The notes: generated by a model from the sequence alone, not told the origin. A stretch of 64,000 nucleotides of DNA from Neofusicoccum parvum (GCA_020912385.1 CP087212.1:1736001-1800000); one strand, 5' to 3'; numbered from the stretch's first letter, positions 33,970-46,639 are shown. Made by a program: numbers and translations.

Positions 33970-36272
33970 ACCCTTTCACATCCTTCTAGTATTAAACCCA
34001 AATTTCAAAAACCAAAACCACAACATCTTGCTTTTTTCCCTCTTCTGAAGAACCCATCGAACTGATTGTCTCTTCCTTCTTCCCTTCGCCTCGTAAAGAG
34101 CCCCATGGAACAAGTCTCAGCGCATCAAGTACTCCATCCGCGCCGCAGCCACGCTGGCCTTTATTGGGTTTTGCGTGAGCACATGGAGGACATACCGCTT
34201 CTATTCCACCGCCAGACTCGACTCCAGCGGCAACTACTGGATTAGGTGACCTTTGCATCATGATCATCGTCACGGTTGATGTTGTACATGATGTTTAGCT
34301 GCCTGGTCCATAGAGTTCCGTCTTTCTTCGCTTCAATTTTTGCCCGGGTCACGTCTCGACCCGGGATAGGGATACAAAAAGACTGGGATGCGTCTCGCTT
34401 TCTTTACCTTTTTCCATTGCTATTGGTGAGGGCAACGCTTTGTATTATCATCAAGGAAATGAACGCGTGCACAGGGTTTGTTTTGGCGGCACAGCAAAGA
34501 CGTGGGATCTGGCGTCGGTTTCTTCTGCTCAATGACAAACTGGAAGGTGTGGGAGAACGCTGTATGGGTCTTCACGATGGATGTTTATTCTGTGCTTCTC
34601 CAGTATTTTTGGCGCTTTGTAATGTACGACTTGGGGGTTGTGCTTTGGCAACCTACAAATGAGAACCCTACCTGTCTGGCTACGAGACGATAAAGACCGG
34701 CATCTGCTACCATTTCATCATTATCTCGTTGTGTTTAGGAAGCGGGTAAGCTCTGGTGACGCAAAGTTGAAATATACTAACGCCTATACGAAGCCTATTT
34801 TGCATTTGCTTTGCCGACTCCCTGCTGCTGATTACAACTGTTTTGCATGTTCGACTTGGTTCGGTAATCCAAACTTAGATTGTTACCGTCAAATATCGGA
34901 GTAGACTTCCCATTGGCGGTGCAGCACCTCTCACAACTCTCTCATACCCTGCATGAAAACTTCAGGGGCCGAGGGCTAGACGTACTATGCAGTCACACCG
35001 TTATGACCCCTTCCTATCGTTTGACAGCTTATGCCATAATATCCTGTATCCCTCGGCTGGAATGGAGGAACTACAGCTTCTTCTCCTGAATAAGAATTTG
35101 AATGCTCCGGGTCCTTCAGTCCGAGCGTCGCATACCGCCCGCTTCTATGTTCCGGAACGCAATCCCGACTAGCAGCGACATGAGCACTTGGCGGCACTCT
35201 GCTTCGTATGATGCCGATGGACGCGAACCAAGACACGTAGTTGGAGTGCTCGAGCAGGTTCACCAACTCATCCATAGCGACGATAACCATTGAGTCGAAG
35301 GTGGAAACGTTCGTCATGCGCGCTACGTTAGAGGAAGAGGACAGCCTGCTGGCACGGATGCAGCATCCCGCAGTTCCGAGGCAAGCCGGTTGACGTAGTG
35401 GTGCATCCGTGGCTCTGGCTCGATGAGCGCCCGCTCCGAGGGGGTGTTGCGGCTTACGCGGGACTGGTCTGCATCGTTTGCTCTATGCATGTGTGATACA
35501 GCTCCGTGAATCGATCGTTTGCTTCTTTGCAGAGCTACATGCTTATTGAGAGGGGTGACCATGAATGTGGAGTCATGGCATTGGGGGTCCCCAGGCAAGT
35601 TCCCGCCGCCACAACATTGCGTTTCAGAGAGCACACAGCCATTTTCTCGCGCCGGTATGTACAGGTCCCGATGGTTTGCGTCGAGGGTGCAGAGGTACTT
35701 TGTAGATTGCGCTTCCGGTAAGAAGCGCAGAATGAAGGAGAGTCGTGGTTGTCGAATAAGGGATTGCAGGACATATTGTAGGAAACAGCCTGTTTGGGAC
35801 GCAGTGCGAGGGGGCTGGGAAGCGCAAGCTCTGAGATCCGGCGTCTTGGACGCCTCGTTAGCGCGGCACAGCCTCAGACTCCAACGAATCCAGTAGAGTT
35901 CGCGAGTAACTCCCCGGCACGGGTATGTAGAGGTCGTGCGAGGGCAAACCAAGGGATTTTCAGACCCGGTATCCGATTTTGTGTCTAGTTTGAGCCAATC
36001 AGAAGCGCTCGCATAGTTATGCACTGAGGAATACGATTCACGCGTATAGCTCGGACTCTCGTTGGCTACCCGTCGATCGGGGGAGGCCTTGTTGTTATAG
36101 CGCTTGTAGGCTGCGCCTCAGCGGTTCTTGAGTTTAAACGTCGGCGAGCTGGCTTAAATTGGCATGCGTCCGCTCTTTGCTGTTGAGGTTTTTGTATGTA
36201 CACACCGCTCACCTCCACCCTGCGCAGTCGGAGAGAATTCCGAATTCCCGCCAACCATCGTCCACAGCAGCA
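33970..36272. other. 2.3 kb gap with a decayed P450
   Basis: The first 0.7 kb looks like the mannosyltransferase 3' UTR. Between about 35215 and 35740 the minus strand carries P450-like fragments in shifted frames, listed separately. The last 0.5 kb should hold the promoter of the DUF300 gene. No intact gene was seen. Confidence 0.5.
35215..35740 (-). pseudogene. Decayed cytochrome P450 (N-terminal half, frameshifted)
   Basis: Three pieces appear in P450 order on the minus strand, but not in one frame. First (about 35740-35627) is an N-terminal anchor and proline hinge: SAIYKVPLHPRRKPSGP, compared with the usual IYNxFFHPLRKxPGP. Second (35478-35356) is the C-helix region: NDADQSRVSRNTPSERALIE, then EPRMHHYVNRLASELR; intact genes read (D/N)xxHxRxRR..HAFSxxAL..QEP. 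Third (about 35345-35215) is NVARMTNVSTFDSMVIVAMD and then LLEHSNYVSWFASI, compared with the usual F-helix TTFDxxGDLAFGE..LxxxEY..WV. The key HxRxRR positions are altered, frames shift between pieces, and no I-helix, ExxR or heme loop follows. It resembles the fungal CYP65-type layout. Confidence 0.62.
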
Positions 36273-37668
36273 ATGGGGAAATGCACCTCGGACCTGGATC
36301 TCCCACGTAAATCCCCGATGGGCTTCCACTGAAACGCTTTCTCTGACCACCAAGCAGTTGTTGAAGATGACTCCGTTGGCAACATCACCTTCCACCAATT
36401 CAGTGTTGCGCTCGCAGCCAGCTTTACCATTGCCGCGTGCTTGGTATCCTTCTACCTCATTTACCGACACATCAGCAATTACAACAGACCCCAGGAGCAG
36501 AAGCAGTCAGTCTCAATACCTTTCCATTGGTCGTCAGCCAGCAAAGGTGCTGATTTCTGACCTGCCCGACAACACAGAATAATCCGAATCATCTTCATGG
36601 TGCCCGTCTACGGTCTGACCTCCTGCCTCGCCATCAAGTATTACTCCAACCATGTCTACCTCGAGGCTGTGCACCAGCTGTATGAGGCCTTGGTCCTGGG
36701 CTCCTTCTTCGTGCTGCTATGCCGCTACATGGCGCCCAGCACGCGCGAACTCGAGGACCAGTTCCGTGAGATTACACCGAGACCCTGGATTCCCCCGCTA
36801 AAATGGCTGGCCATGTGTACCGGCGGCAGGAAAGGCAAGGGCCCGTTCCGGCTGCCCAGTAACGGCGCTACGTACGTGCACGTAAGTTAGTCCCGTGCGA
36901 GGACGGTGCCGACGGATACTCACCGGAAGGATTGTGTGCAGGTCATCAGCGTCTGCGTCTTCCAGTACTCGGCTGTGAAGCTCATCACCACAGTGATCAC
37001 CTTCATCACCGAGGCGGCAGACGTCTACTGCTCGGAGTCCAAGAGCACCAGCCATGCGAGCATCTGGGTGAGTCCGGACGGGGAAAGTGTTGTATGGGGG
37101 AACCGGCATGCTGATCGCTCAACAACTCAAGATCAAAGTCATTCAAATCCTCTCTCTGATCATCGCCATGATTTTCTTGATGCAGTTCTACCTGCAATTC
37201 AAAGACGCCCTGCAGCACCACAACCCGTTCCTCAAGTTCCTGGCCATCAAGTTTGTCGTCTTCCTGAGCTACGTGCAGACCTTCATCCTCCAGCAACTGA
37301 CGAGCGGCGACTCGCCCACTCTCGAGCCGTCCCGCACAATCTCATACCAGTCGCTGGACGTCGGCATCCCAAACCTCATCCTGTGCGTCGAAATGGCCAT
37401 CGCCGCCATTCTGCACCTGTGGGCGTACCCGTGGCGCGGATACGCGAGCGTCGGCGTCGAGGATCCGCGGGAGCTTGTCTCGCCGACGGCGGCGATAGAG
37501 CTCGGCTCTGAGGAGGACATAATCGGCCGTCTTCCAAAGACTGATGCGAAGAAGTCGGGGTCTTTCGTGGCTGGTTTGAGAGTATTCGTCGACGCAATGA
37601 ACTTTTGGGATATCGCCGAGGCCATTTTCTACAGCGGCCGCTGGCTGTTTGTCAGGAATCAACACTAA
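36273..37668 (+). CDS. DUF300/TMEM184-OSTalpha family membrane protein
   Basis: Five exons: 36273-36306, 36358-36505, 36578-36881, 36942-37067, 37132-37668; 382 residues. It has about seven hydrophobic helices, starting with NITFHQFSVALAASFTIAACLVSFYLIYRH. The family signature follows: ISNYNRPQEQKQIIRIIFMVPVYGL (across intron 2), then YEALVLGSFFVLLCRYMAP. Later come VCVFQYSAVKLITTVITF and KFLAIKFVVFLSYVQTFIL. The group includes human TMEM184 and the organic solute transporter alpha subunit; fungal members are poorly characterised and often placed on vacuolar or endosomal membranes. The first exon is only 11 codons and its splice was chosen to keep frame; an alternative acceptor 3 bp upstream also fits. 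The C-terminal 60 residues are soluble. Confidence 0.9.
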
Positions 37669-37976
37669 ATTAGACTGGTTTATACAAGATATGTCAAAAA
37701 TGACAGTCGAATGACTTCATATTGACATGATACACCAGATGTTTCTCGCAAATAGGGGGGTAATGTTGTCTTCTATCCGTTTGCTAAGCTTCTAGTGGAC
37801 CCCTCTGTATGTATGTGTGGCGCCTTTGTTCGCTCGTCTTGTTGATTGGTGAGAATATCACCGTATGGAAGCCGCCACGTGGAAGAACAAGCCGTTGGAA
37901 TGTCCCATCGTGAATCTGCATTCCCTTCCTTTTCCCTGCGCCGTAGTCACCAGCTCCCCTGACCCTCAGCCACTAC
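37669..37976. other. Short convergent gap DUF300 / DCL1
   Basis: 308 bp between two facing stop codons must hold both 3' UTRs. No gene or motif was seen. With average fungal 3' UTRs the two transcripts would overlap here. Confidence 0.5.
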
Positions 37977-40900
37977 TCAGATCAAGCTCCCCTTCACGAC
38001 CCGGAGATCTTCATCCTGCGCAACGCCGACCTCCACCATGTCATTCTCACTGTCCACTCCGCCATCTACACCTTCGTCGGCCTTTTGGTTGCAGGTGCAT
38101 CCATACCTGTCTCTGAACTCGAACGGCGGCAGGCCTTCCAGCTTATCCAGTGCCGCAAGCGCCGCCTTGATTTTCGCATTCTTCCCTGCAGAGGAAACTC
38201 CTTCTCCGATGATCTGGCTGTGCACTATGACGCCGGCGATGCACTTTTGCGGAGCACCGGGCACAACGGTGACCAGCTCCTGGGCCAAGACCCTATGCTC
38301 ACTGCAGCCGAATTCTTCCCAGAGGTAGTTGTGCAGGCGGGTGACGGGGTGCGAGTTCGCATAGGAGTCGTAGATACTTATGTCTTCGAAGTACCATTCA
38401 ATGTGCATCTTGAAGAATTTCTCCACTTCGGCGAAGTTGTAGTCGCTGTCTACGAACAGGGCGCCGACGAACGCCTCCACGATGTCGGGCAGGCATTTGG
38501 GTGGCGATTTGACGGTCGTCCAGTAATCCCGCGCACCCTCGGATTCGCGCTCCGCCTCCCTGATTTCGTTGACATAATCACGGATCTGGCTCTCGACTTG
38601 CGAATGGCTGTACTTGAGATGCTTGTGAAAGCCAAGCCTAACACAAACGGCCCCTAGGAACTTATTGGAGACCATGGCCATCTTATGCTCAGTCAACCAC
38701 TGCGGGTCCTTTTCGGGGAATTTGTAGATGAGCCAGGTAATGCATGCGTTGTCGATGAGCGAGTCTCCCAGAAATTCAAGCCGCTGGTAAGATGGGACCT
38801 TCTCATAATTGTAGGGATATGATGGGTGAATGAAGGCAGACCTGAGAAGCTTCGCAGAGCGAAACCGGTAAGGGTGCTCCGTCTCTATCTGTTTCACCAA
38901 GTCAATCTGAGAAGCCGTGGCCTCTGCGTCAAGGTATGCTGGCTTCTCATATGCGTCGAGGTATTCTGACCACTTCTTCATCGTGTGGTCCGAGCTTGAC
39001 ACAAGATTAGTCACTGCCTTCACCGCATTGTCCCAGTTCTCGGGCCTCCAACTGCCCAGGTGATTGTGGGTTAAGTACGCAGCACCGATGAGGGCCTCGC
39101 AGACATCAGCCACTGTCTTGTCGCCGAGGAAGTGCTTCATCACCTCTTCTCCGGTTTTGTTGTGGCCTTTTCCCTCGAGCATCTTGAGCCCTTCTGGGTA
39201 CCACGTCCGTCTGGCAAAATTTAGCAGTGCACGTCGTCTTGATTTGCTGGATTCTTACCTCGAAAATGCCATGCTGCGAACATATTTGGTGAGCTTAATC
39301 TCCTTGGCGGTATCGAATAAGTTTTGGTTGCAGACAAGGCACATGCGCTTGACGTGGAAGTCAAATTCGTTGTCGTCGGGATTCTGCCCGAAAAGTGCGA
39401 TCGAGGTGGCCATCTTGAGGAAACAGTCTCCCATAAACTCGAGGCGCTCGTAGTTGTTGCCCATTCCACGACGGAAGTTCTGCATCTCCTCATCGTGCTC
39501 TTCAGTGTTGTCCGAATCTTTGGTGACAGCCTCCAGGGCGAGCTCCGGGCTGATGTCCAGATCGAGTAACTGACATGCCTCCAAGGCGATGAGATACTGG
39601 TCGAGACGGTGGATGACTGCCGGAAACACGTAAATTGTTGCCACAGCTGGTGATCTAAGAGCAGAGATTCTCAGAGGCTCAGGGCACAGGTACACCTTCG
39701 AACGGAGGCCCCCCTCCCTCTGCTCCGGCCGGGCCAGCATATTACGACGATGAAGTACTTGACTTGCTTCGAGTACCGGTTGGTTGCGGTTCCAAGTTGG
39801 ATCTGCTTTCGCCCTCGATGATTTGTACAAGCTGATTGAGTAGTTCAGAATATCCTTCTTGTGCTCCGGCTTCTTCCCAGTGACTGCATCGCTCGGCACA
39901 GGATCAGTCGGTCTGAGGCCGGGGTTGAGGCGCTCTGTGAAGAAGCGCCGGCCACCGTCCCATTTATCGACAAGGTACCTGTCCAAAAGAAACTCATCTG
40001 CGACTTCAGGAGTCCAGCGGTATTCCACGTGGTCATAGACTTCTTCCAACGCCGACCAGTCAATGATGTCGCGCAAGCCACTCTGTTCCCCATCAAAGTC
40101 CTGGTAGCTGATTCTCATCGGAGCAAACCAGTAGGGCATTTTTGAGTGAGCTTCCTCATATGTCTTGTTGAAAACATCCTTGAATGCCCGGAGCGTGTAT
40201 GAAGTCAGGCGCTGGACTTCGTCGGGGTTGCACTTTAATGCGAAGCTCAGAGGCACCAATTGGACTCTGCTCTCAGTTCCGGAGTTGAGAAAGACTGGGA
40301 ATACCGGCAGCTTAGGGAGGGGCGTGCGGGTCAAGATAGCCAGGGGCTGATGCGGGCGTTCGAGACCATCTGGCAGTTCGATGACCGTGATGTAAAGTTC
40401 CTCTGGAAAGTTGCCGCGAGTCTCCGCCCACAACTTTGGCTTCATCATCATGTCATACGCATTGGTTTTCTTGCAGTTCAATGCCAGTCGTGCATTGCGC
40501 ATAGCAGGAAGCTGCTTCGTGTAGATGGGCAGGAGATTCTCATCCAGGTAGTGCTTCTCGCGGAGCTGAACGCAGGCTTCAAAGGCTGCTGAGCGCTTTG
40601 CAACAGCCTTTTTTGTTGCTGGGCGCCCTCTTACTGCTGGTATGGGCGAGTTATCTGGGAGAATTGCCTCGCAGGCAAACCTTCCTCCTTGCGAAGACAC
40701 GATGTAAAGAGGATCTGAGGCGGTGTCTCCTTGCCGAGGTAGTGCTGCCGTAAAATGAGCAAGAACACTGAGGCTGGAGTCGTATGTGAGTTTAGCCTTC
40801 GTGGAAGGCTCGGTGTATGTTCTGAATCCCTTTCCGCTGAGCACGAGATCTTCCAGTTCTGTATCATTCCCCTTCAGAAGACGGTCCTCTGGGAGAGCTT

Positions 40901-42861
40901 CGCAGAATTGGCGCATCAGTCTCTCTGCTTGACGGGCTTCGAGCACGATCTGCCGGTGTACCAAATTTCCGTCCTCAATCATGTGCAGATATCGCGAGTT
41001 CTTATGCCTAGCACGGCCCCTTGACTGAACGTACTGGATCATCGTCTTGTAGAGGTCGAATCGGACGACGAGATTGCAATCCGGAATATCGAGACCCTCC
41101 TCAGCCACTGACGTAGCAAATAGGCAGTTCAAGTCACCTTTCTTGAACCTCAAAAGCGTCATCACTTGCTCGCGAAATGTGATGTTGAGATCACTGGCTT
41201 TTGACGAATTTCCCACGACCATGCTTGACTTCAGGTAGCGTCCTCCGATCCTACTGAAAACATGGTGCAACAGACGTGCAGTGTGTCGACGTTCAACGAA
41301 AACGATACATCGAGAGTTTGTCGGGCGCTCAAAGTAGCGAAGTAGCCAGGTGTGAAGCTCCAGAACCTTAGAGCTCAGGTAAGTCAAGGTAGGTTGCGGC
41401 TCACCAAACACGTGATTCTTGACCATCTCTGCAGCCTTTCTGAGCTTGGCCACTTCTTCGTCTAGACTGGAAATTTGCGTCCGCTTCTTGTCCCTGTGAT
41501 AGGCCTGCTCTTGACGGCCTTCGAGCTTCTTGGCCTCTTCCTCCTGGAGTGCAAAGAACCAGTACATGTCTGAGCACCATGCTCCAAGCTGAGAACTAGC
41601 TTGCTTCGAGGACTGAAAGAGGGCTTGGAAGGTCTCCATCTCGCCAAGCGTCTCCCTCATCTTCGTATGGAGTGGCGTTTCGAACGGTTTCAGCAGAGGG
41701 GCATACCTGACCACGTTCTCATCCGGGCGGCTGATGGTCTTGCGTAAGAGGTCAAGGTTTGCTGTCGTAGCAATGCGGCAATGTAGAAGAGTTTCCAGCT
41801 CGCTGTTGGGTGTCAATTATATCTCGATTAAGCTTGTAAACATCATGAGTGAAATCATACCTGGCGGCCTGTACAACGTCCACCTTAGCATCAACCGGTG
41901 ACGCTGTCATACCAAAAATTTTAGGTCTTCTGGCCTCCTCAACAGGCAGATAGTACTCCTTTATGATCCTGGGAAGCGTCAGTGAGTGTTTCGCGGCCAA
42001 TCTAGAGCGAAAGCTTACTTGGCGTAGCTGTGGCCTTTTTTTGCGTGATGAGCCTCATCGAATATCAGAAGGTTGATCTGTTCCATCGCGATGAACGAGT
42101 GCATAAGGCACTGAGCAAGCACCTCCGCAGTACACACAATGACCATGTTCTGCTCAAAGTGCTTCTTCCACGTCTGCTTTGACCAGAGATCGCATCCCAT
42201 AGCACCGCAGAAGCGCTCTACCTTTTGGTCAATGTTTGTCTCGAGAACCGCGAACTGCTGGAATACCAATGTCACAGAGTCGACCTTTCGTGATTGTTAG
42301 CAGAAAGTCAAGCGCAATCCTGTCAATACTCGCAAGAGAACTTACAAGAAAGAAGGATATGCGAGGCGCTTTGCCTGACGCCCGGTCCTCGAGCTCCTTG
42401 TCGATGGTGTGCTTCAGCAACAGCACAGCGATCAAGGTCTTACCAGATCCAGTATCAAGAACAGCAATGACGTTCTCATCTTTCGCCCTCTCGAAGAGTT
42501 CCAATTGGTATTCCCTTGGATTTGTAACGATGTTGGAATCTTGCTTGGCCAGGAGGTTGCGAATCGAGAGAGCGTCATCGTCTGCGGTCTTCAAAGCTTC
42601 TGTGACCTCTTGCTTCGTTACCGTTTCAGCTTTCCGTGTGACCCATGAATTGAATATCGCATGCTGTTCACGCTTCTTCTCGGCGGCATTCTGGGCGGGG
42701 CCGGAGCTCGGCAGGTCGTCATCACTATCGGAGTTGTCGGGGTATTGGATCTCATTAGTAGTGTGGCGTACCGTCGTTTCGGTCGAGCCGTGACTCTGAA
42801 CGGGGTCGGCGGAGTTGTCGCGTGATACGGCGGCCGCAGGACGAGGTGAGATCCCATCCAT
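37977..42861 (-). CDS. DCL1: Dicer-like protein 1
   Basis: Five exons: 42861-42346, 42284-42019, 41968-41861, 41802-39259, 39210-37977; 1555 residues. The N-terminal helicase has motif [10 protein letters not shown] (Lys141) after the Q-type motif [13 protein letters not shown], motif [13 protein letters not shown], motif III MTASP and motif VI with [12 protein letters not shown] Dicer dimerisation domain follows (LHCRIATT is upstream; [13 protein letters not shown] is within it). Two RNase III domains lie at the C-terminal side with signatures [14 protein letters not shown] and [15 protein letters not shown] short dsRNA-binding tail ends with a Cys-rich piece. The protein cuts dsRNA into small RNAs for quelling/RNA silencing. 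Residues 1-105 are disordered. I start at Met1 (base 42861); the frame is open upstream but has no ATG. Confidence 0.96.
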
Positions 42862-43341
42862 TCTGGTCTTTGTCAGTCGGAGGTTGGAAAGCCGCAATGC
42901 TGCCCCTAGCACGGAGCTTTGATCACGGCGCTGCACTGTTCAGGTCAGTGAAGGCTGCGTGTCTGTTAGTAGAAGAAGTAGTAGGATCGGCAGTTGAGCA
43001 AACGCCGCAGAGGTTTTTATGGGCAGGCGCTTGCTACCCGTGGGCGTGGCAGCAGGTGCGCACGTGTTCGAAGCTTGCTACAGCTGCTTCCTCCTACACA
43101 TGCCTGTGGCCTATCGTAGCAGCTTCATCTGCGGAGTTGCGAGACAACTGAGGCGGGGTTGACGAGAGGTGGAGGCTGCGCGAGGCGAGCCGCGTTGTCG
43201 GGCGCGTCGATCAACGCGCTAAGACGCGACGCACGTGACTGCCATGTCCTTACTCATTTACGATTTTCCACGGGCTTCGGTTCCTTTGAGCGGCGACGAC
43301 TTGCCCAGCAACATCGGACCGTCACCACCACAAACATCAAA
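42862..43341. promoter_or_regulatory. Divergent promoter region DCL1 / TAP42
   Basis: A 480-bp spacer between two outward-facing start codons, so DCL1 and TAP42 share it. No TATA box or known motif was identified by eye. Confidence 0.5.
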
Positions 43342-44520
43342 ATGAGCAACGAAGCCGAGCAGCAGCCCCAGAGCCTCCGTGGTCTTTTCGCCAGCGCCGA
43401 GGTTAAAAGGAAGGAGCTCGAGGCGTCCTACGACTCCAACAGCGATGCTTACCAACAGAAGCTCAACTCGACCATCGCCACCTATGAGGAGTGTCTGAGG
43501 GTCGCCGACCGTGTCTCCCTGTTCAGTCCGAACGAGACGCTGGAAGACGTGTCGTCCGGAGACATTCAGTAGGGTGCATCGTCTGTTTTCTTCCTTTCAT
43601 CTTTCTCATACGTGCTGCAGATATATACTCATTGACTACCATCTCGCCGAGCTGCTCCAAAAAATCACTGGCGCAGACCGCAAGGCAAACCTGCTTCGAG
43701 CTCGCCAATACTATGAGAAGTTTCTGAAATTGCTCGATTCCTATGATGTGTTGTCCAAATCCGATGCCAAGCTATATGAGAAGTACCAAGAATCTCCCAA
43801 CTCCTTCTCCACCGCCTCCACCACAGACGCCGGAGCCAGACGAGAGACCAAAATAGCCCGTTTTCGGGCCGAGAAAGAATTGAAGGCGAAGCTTGAGGTA
43901 CGCCACTTGACGTCATCATGTAACGGCGCCGCTGACTTCGCGCATAGCATCTCAATCAGAACCCAGCTGCATTCCAGAATGACGAGGATGCTCTGCGCCA
44001 GCTACATCTCACAAACATCACCCTGTGCGTCCACCAGACTTTCGCATCCTTGGAGTCTATGGCGCAGGAGCTGCAGATATTGGCTATGGCTCCACCTGCT
44101 CCTCCGCCAAATGCGGGCTCCGCAGCAGAGGATCCACGTCAACGTGACCGCCGTAGTGACGGTTACTCAGAGCGTCTGGATTCTCCTCTCGCAGGACTAG
44201 CATCCCGCACCGGGCCAATCCTGAGCGCCGATGGAAAACCGCTGCGGCCGTTTACTCTTCTCGACAACCGGCAAAGGGTGCAGCAAGGGGTGTTCCGTCC
44301 AGATCACAGCTTACCAACCATGACTATCGATGAGTACCTGGAGGAGGAGAAGAGGAGAGGAGGGATGATCGAGGGCGGCGGAGAACAGTCGGGCATTCGT
44401 CCCGAGCCGGACGAGGATGACATGGAGAAGGCGGATGCAGAGACGCTGAAGGCACGCGCGTGGGACGACTTCAAGGACGAGAACCCCAAAGGAGCCGGCA
44501 ACACGATGAACAGAGGTTGA
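43342..44520 (+). CDS. TAP42: TAP42/alpha4 PP2A-associated regulator
   Basis: Three exons: 43342-43568, 43621-43897, 43948-44520; 358 residues. The N-terminal two thirds form the all-helical, TPR-like TAP42 domain: LFASAEVKRKELEAS, ATYEECLRVADRVSLFSPNE, then YILIDYHLAELLQKI and ARQYYEKFLKLLDSYDVLS after intron 1. RRETKIARFRAEKELKAKL is the conserved basic patch contacting PP2A-type catalytic subunits. The tail contains TIDEYLEEEKRRGGM and KARAWDDFKDENPKGAGNTMNRG, the family's C-terminal block. In yeast, TORC1 activity keeps Tap42 bound to PP2A-like phosphatases. TSC1, another TORC1-pathway gene, is the next gene downstream on the same strand. The start codon has A-rich context (AAAATGAGC). 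Confidence 0.95.
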
Positions 44521-46639
44521 CAGGCTATCCTGTTACACTGTCCGTATCGCAATGCACCGGCAAGCAGGTAACTCCAAAGTCTATGCCTCATGCGTCTTGG
44601 TCGCACCCGATGGGTATCAACGTTGGGTTGGGGTAATCACAGGGCGAAACCGATCTCCGCCTTGGCTAGATCTCGGGTGGAGGGAGGGGTGGCACCCAGA
44701 TACCGGGAGATAGACTGCAGTGCCTTCTCGAATGAGACCTTAATCAATCTGCAACCATGGCAAATTCGAGGATCCCACGTGTATTTCCCCAAATCGCATG
44801 CTGGAACGATCCGGTGGGCATGGCTAAGAAAAGTAGCTCGCCCTGATTGGAATAACTTTAGCCGACGGCGACACCTCTGGCCAGCACCTCGCCCGGGCCG
44901 CGTCATGGAGAATCCCGTCAACTCCTCAGCCCTCCCGGCATTAATTCTGCGCGCAATTTCACCGTGCTCCTTGATGGCATCGCCTCTTGCAGGCCTGAGA
45001 AGGGCCGACGCGTGAATCCGCCGGGCCCGCGAAGGCTGAGAATCCCTGATCGACCGGCCGTTGGCGCAATGCAATAACAATCGCGTGGGGTCGTTTGCTT
45101 ATCTGGACCGCGGCACTGGCAGCGACTGCCCAGACGCATTATGGAGCAGTGCTAACCACGGTCTAAGGCGCGGATCTGGCGGCCGGTTTGGGGCGCCCCC
45201 GACATAACTAATGCTTTCACATAACATCACGGTGCGCGCGCCTCCAGACCCCCATAAGCCGACACTGCGCCAATGCCCACCGTGGCAGCGCGCGTCGCAC
45301 TGCTGCGCTGCTGCTGCTGGTCGTGCGCGGCAGGGGCTTGTCACCGCAGCCACGGACGCAGCCCAGGGCCGGGGTGATTGGCCCAGCCGGCGGACGTTGG
45401 AGACAACGGCCACTGTCCACGCCTAGCGTGCCGAGCAGAAGTCAGGACCTGCCCGAAAGGCGGCGCCAATCCTGGGGCTGCTCGTTTCCGGCGGACCTGT
45501 CGGCTGCCCGGAGAGCTGCTGGGCACTCACTGCTGGCACCGCACCCGGCTCAAGCTTTGTGGCATTGAGACACAACAGCGTCAAGAGTCTCCCGATCTGC
45601 TCTGCCCGGTGCTGCCGGCGGCCAGGATCAGGCGACGTCGACGTGTGCCTCTCTCTTGCGCCGTGACAGGCGATTCGATGGCGCCTGGAAACGCCGCAAT
45701 GCAGGCAGACTGCAAACGACTGCAGCTGCAGGTACTCAGTGCAGGCGCGTTTTAGTGCCACCTCAGACCGCCACAGAGGCTGTCCGATGGCGGTGGTTCT
45801 GACGACACTTGCGTGCACCTGGGCCTGCCGCCGCAATCGGGCAGCCCAGGCTGCGGTCGCCCAACTGTTGTGCCCGTGGGAGTCGGCAGGCCTTATCAAG
45901 ATGCACGCGGCGCGGCCGGGCGACGACGAGACAGCAGGTGGCGGCGGCGGCAGCGAGGATGGACCCTCTTTCTAGCATCACTGGGCCGCGTCGGGCTAGC
46001 GGGCATGGGGATGCGCAGTGCTGGAGCCGATGCTGGATGTGCCGTGCAGACAGACAGGGACAGACACGCGCGGCGGCCACGGATCGGCTGGATGGGCAGA
46101 GCAATTCCACGCTCACCAATCTCTGCTGCAGAATGCGAAGCAATTAAGCTTCTTGGGCCGCGGGCGCTCTCGGGGTGCACGTTACGGGCACTATTGGACA
46201 CAGCTGGACTGCGAAAACTTTGCCCGTCCCGAGCACGCCGCATTTAGCCAGCCCGGAGGGTGATCTCAGCCCATGCACTGCTGCTACCGACAGGCCGGGT
46301 CCGCTTGGCAAGCCCGCTGCGAAACGAAGTGAGCCGCCGCAGCGTGCACTAATTAATTAGATTGCTTTTGCGCTGGAGCTGTCGCATGCGATCACTGCCT
46401 GTCGCCTGTGTACCTTATCAGCACAAACTCGCCGTCCGAGCGAGCGCCAACGCCGTTGTTGCTACGGGAGCATCCGGCCGCAGTTGTACATCAGCAACTC
46501 GCCCCGCACCTCTCTGCCTGCGATCGCGACTATGCCGCATGCTCTGGCCCAACCCACGTCGCGCACTTGACTGCCGCAGCCCTGCGCGCAAATGGCCGCC
46601 GGGTAGGCCACCGCTCCGAGCCCTGCGCTCCCTCGCCAT
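44521..46639. other. 2.1 kb gene-poor GC-rich gap TAP42 / TSC1
   Basis: The first 0.3 kb is probably the TAP42 3' UTR. From about 44.85 to 46.6 kb the DNA is GC-rich with long open frames on both strands that show no domain and no splice pattern. A short A/T island (AATTAATTAG) sits at about 46350, some 290 bp before the TSC1 start. It may be a long promoter or 5' UTR for TSC1 or hold non-coding RNA. Confidence 0.5.

Noticed and set aside
35323..36024. 233-codon minus-strand frame as an intact gene
   Set aside because: Only its C-terminal third matches a P450 block; neighbouring P450 blocks are in other frames. I call the region a fossil instead.
44637..45080. 147-codon minus-strand frame
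   Set aside because: No family similarity, no intron evidence and no conserved motif; it sits in the 3' region of TAP42.
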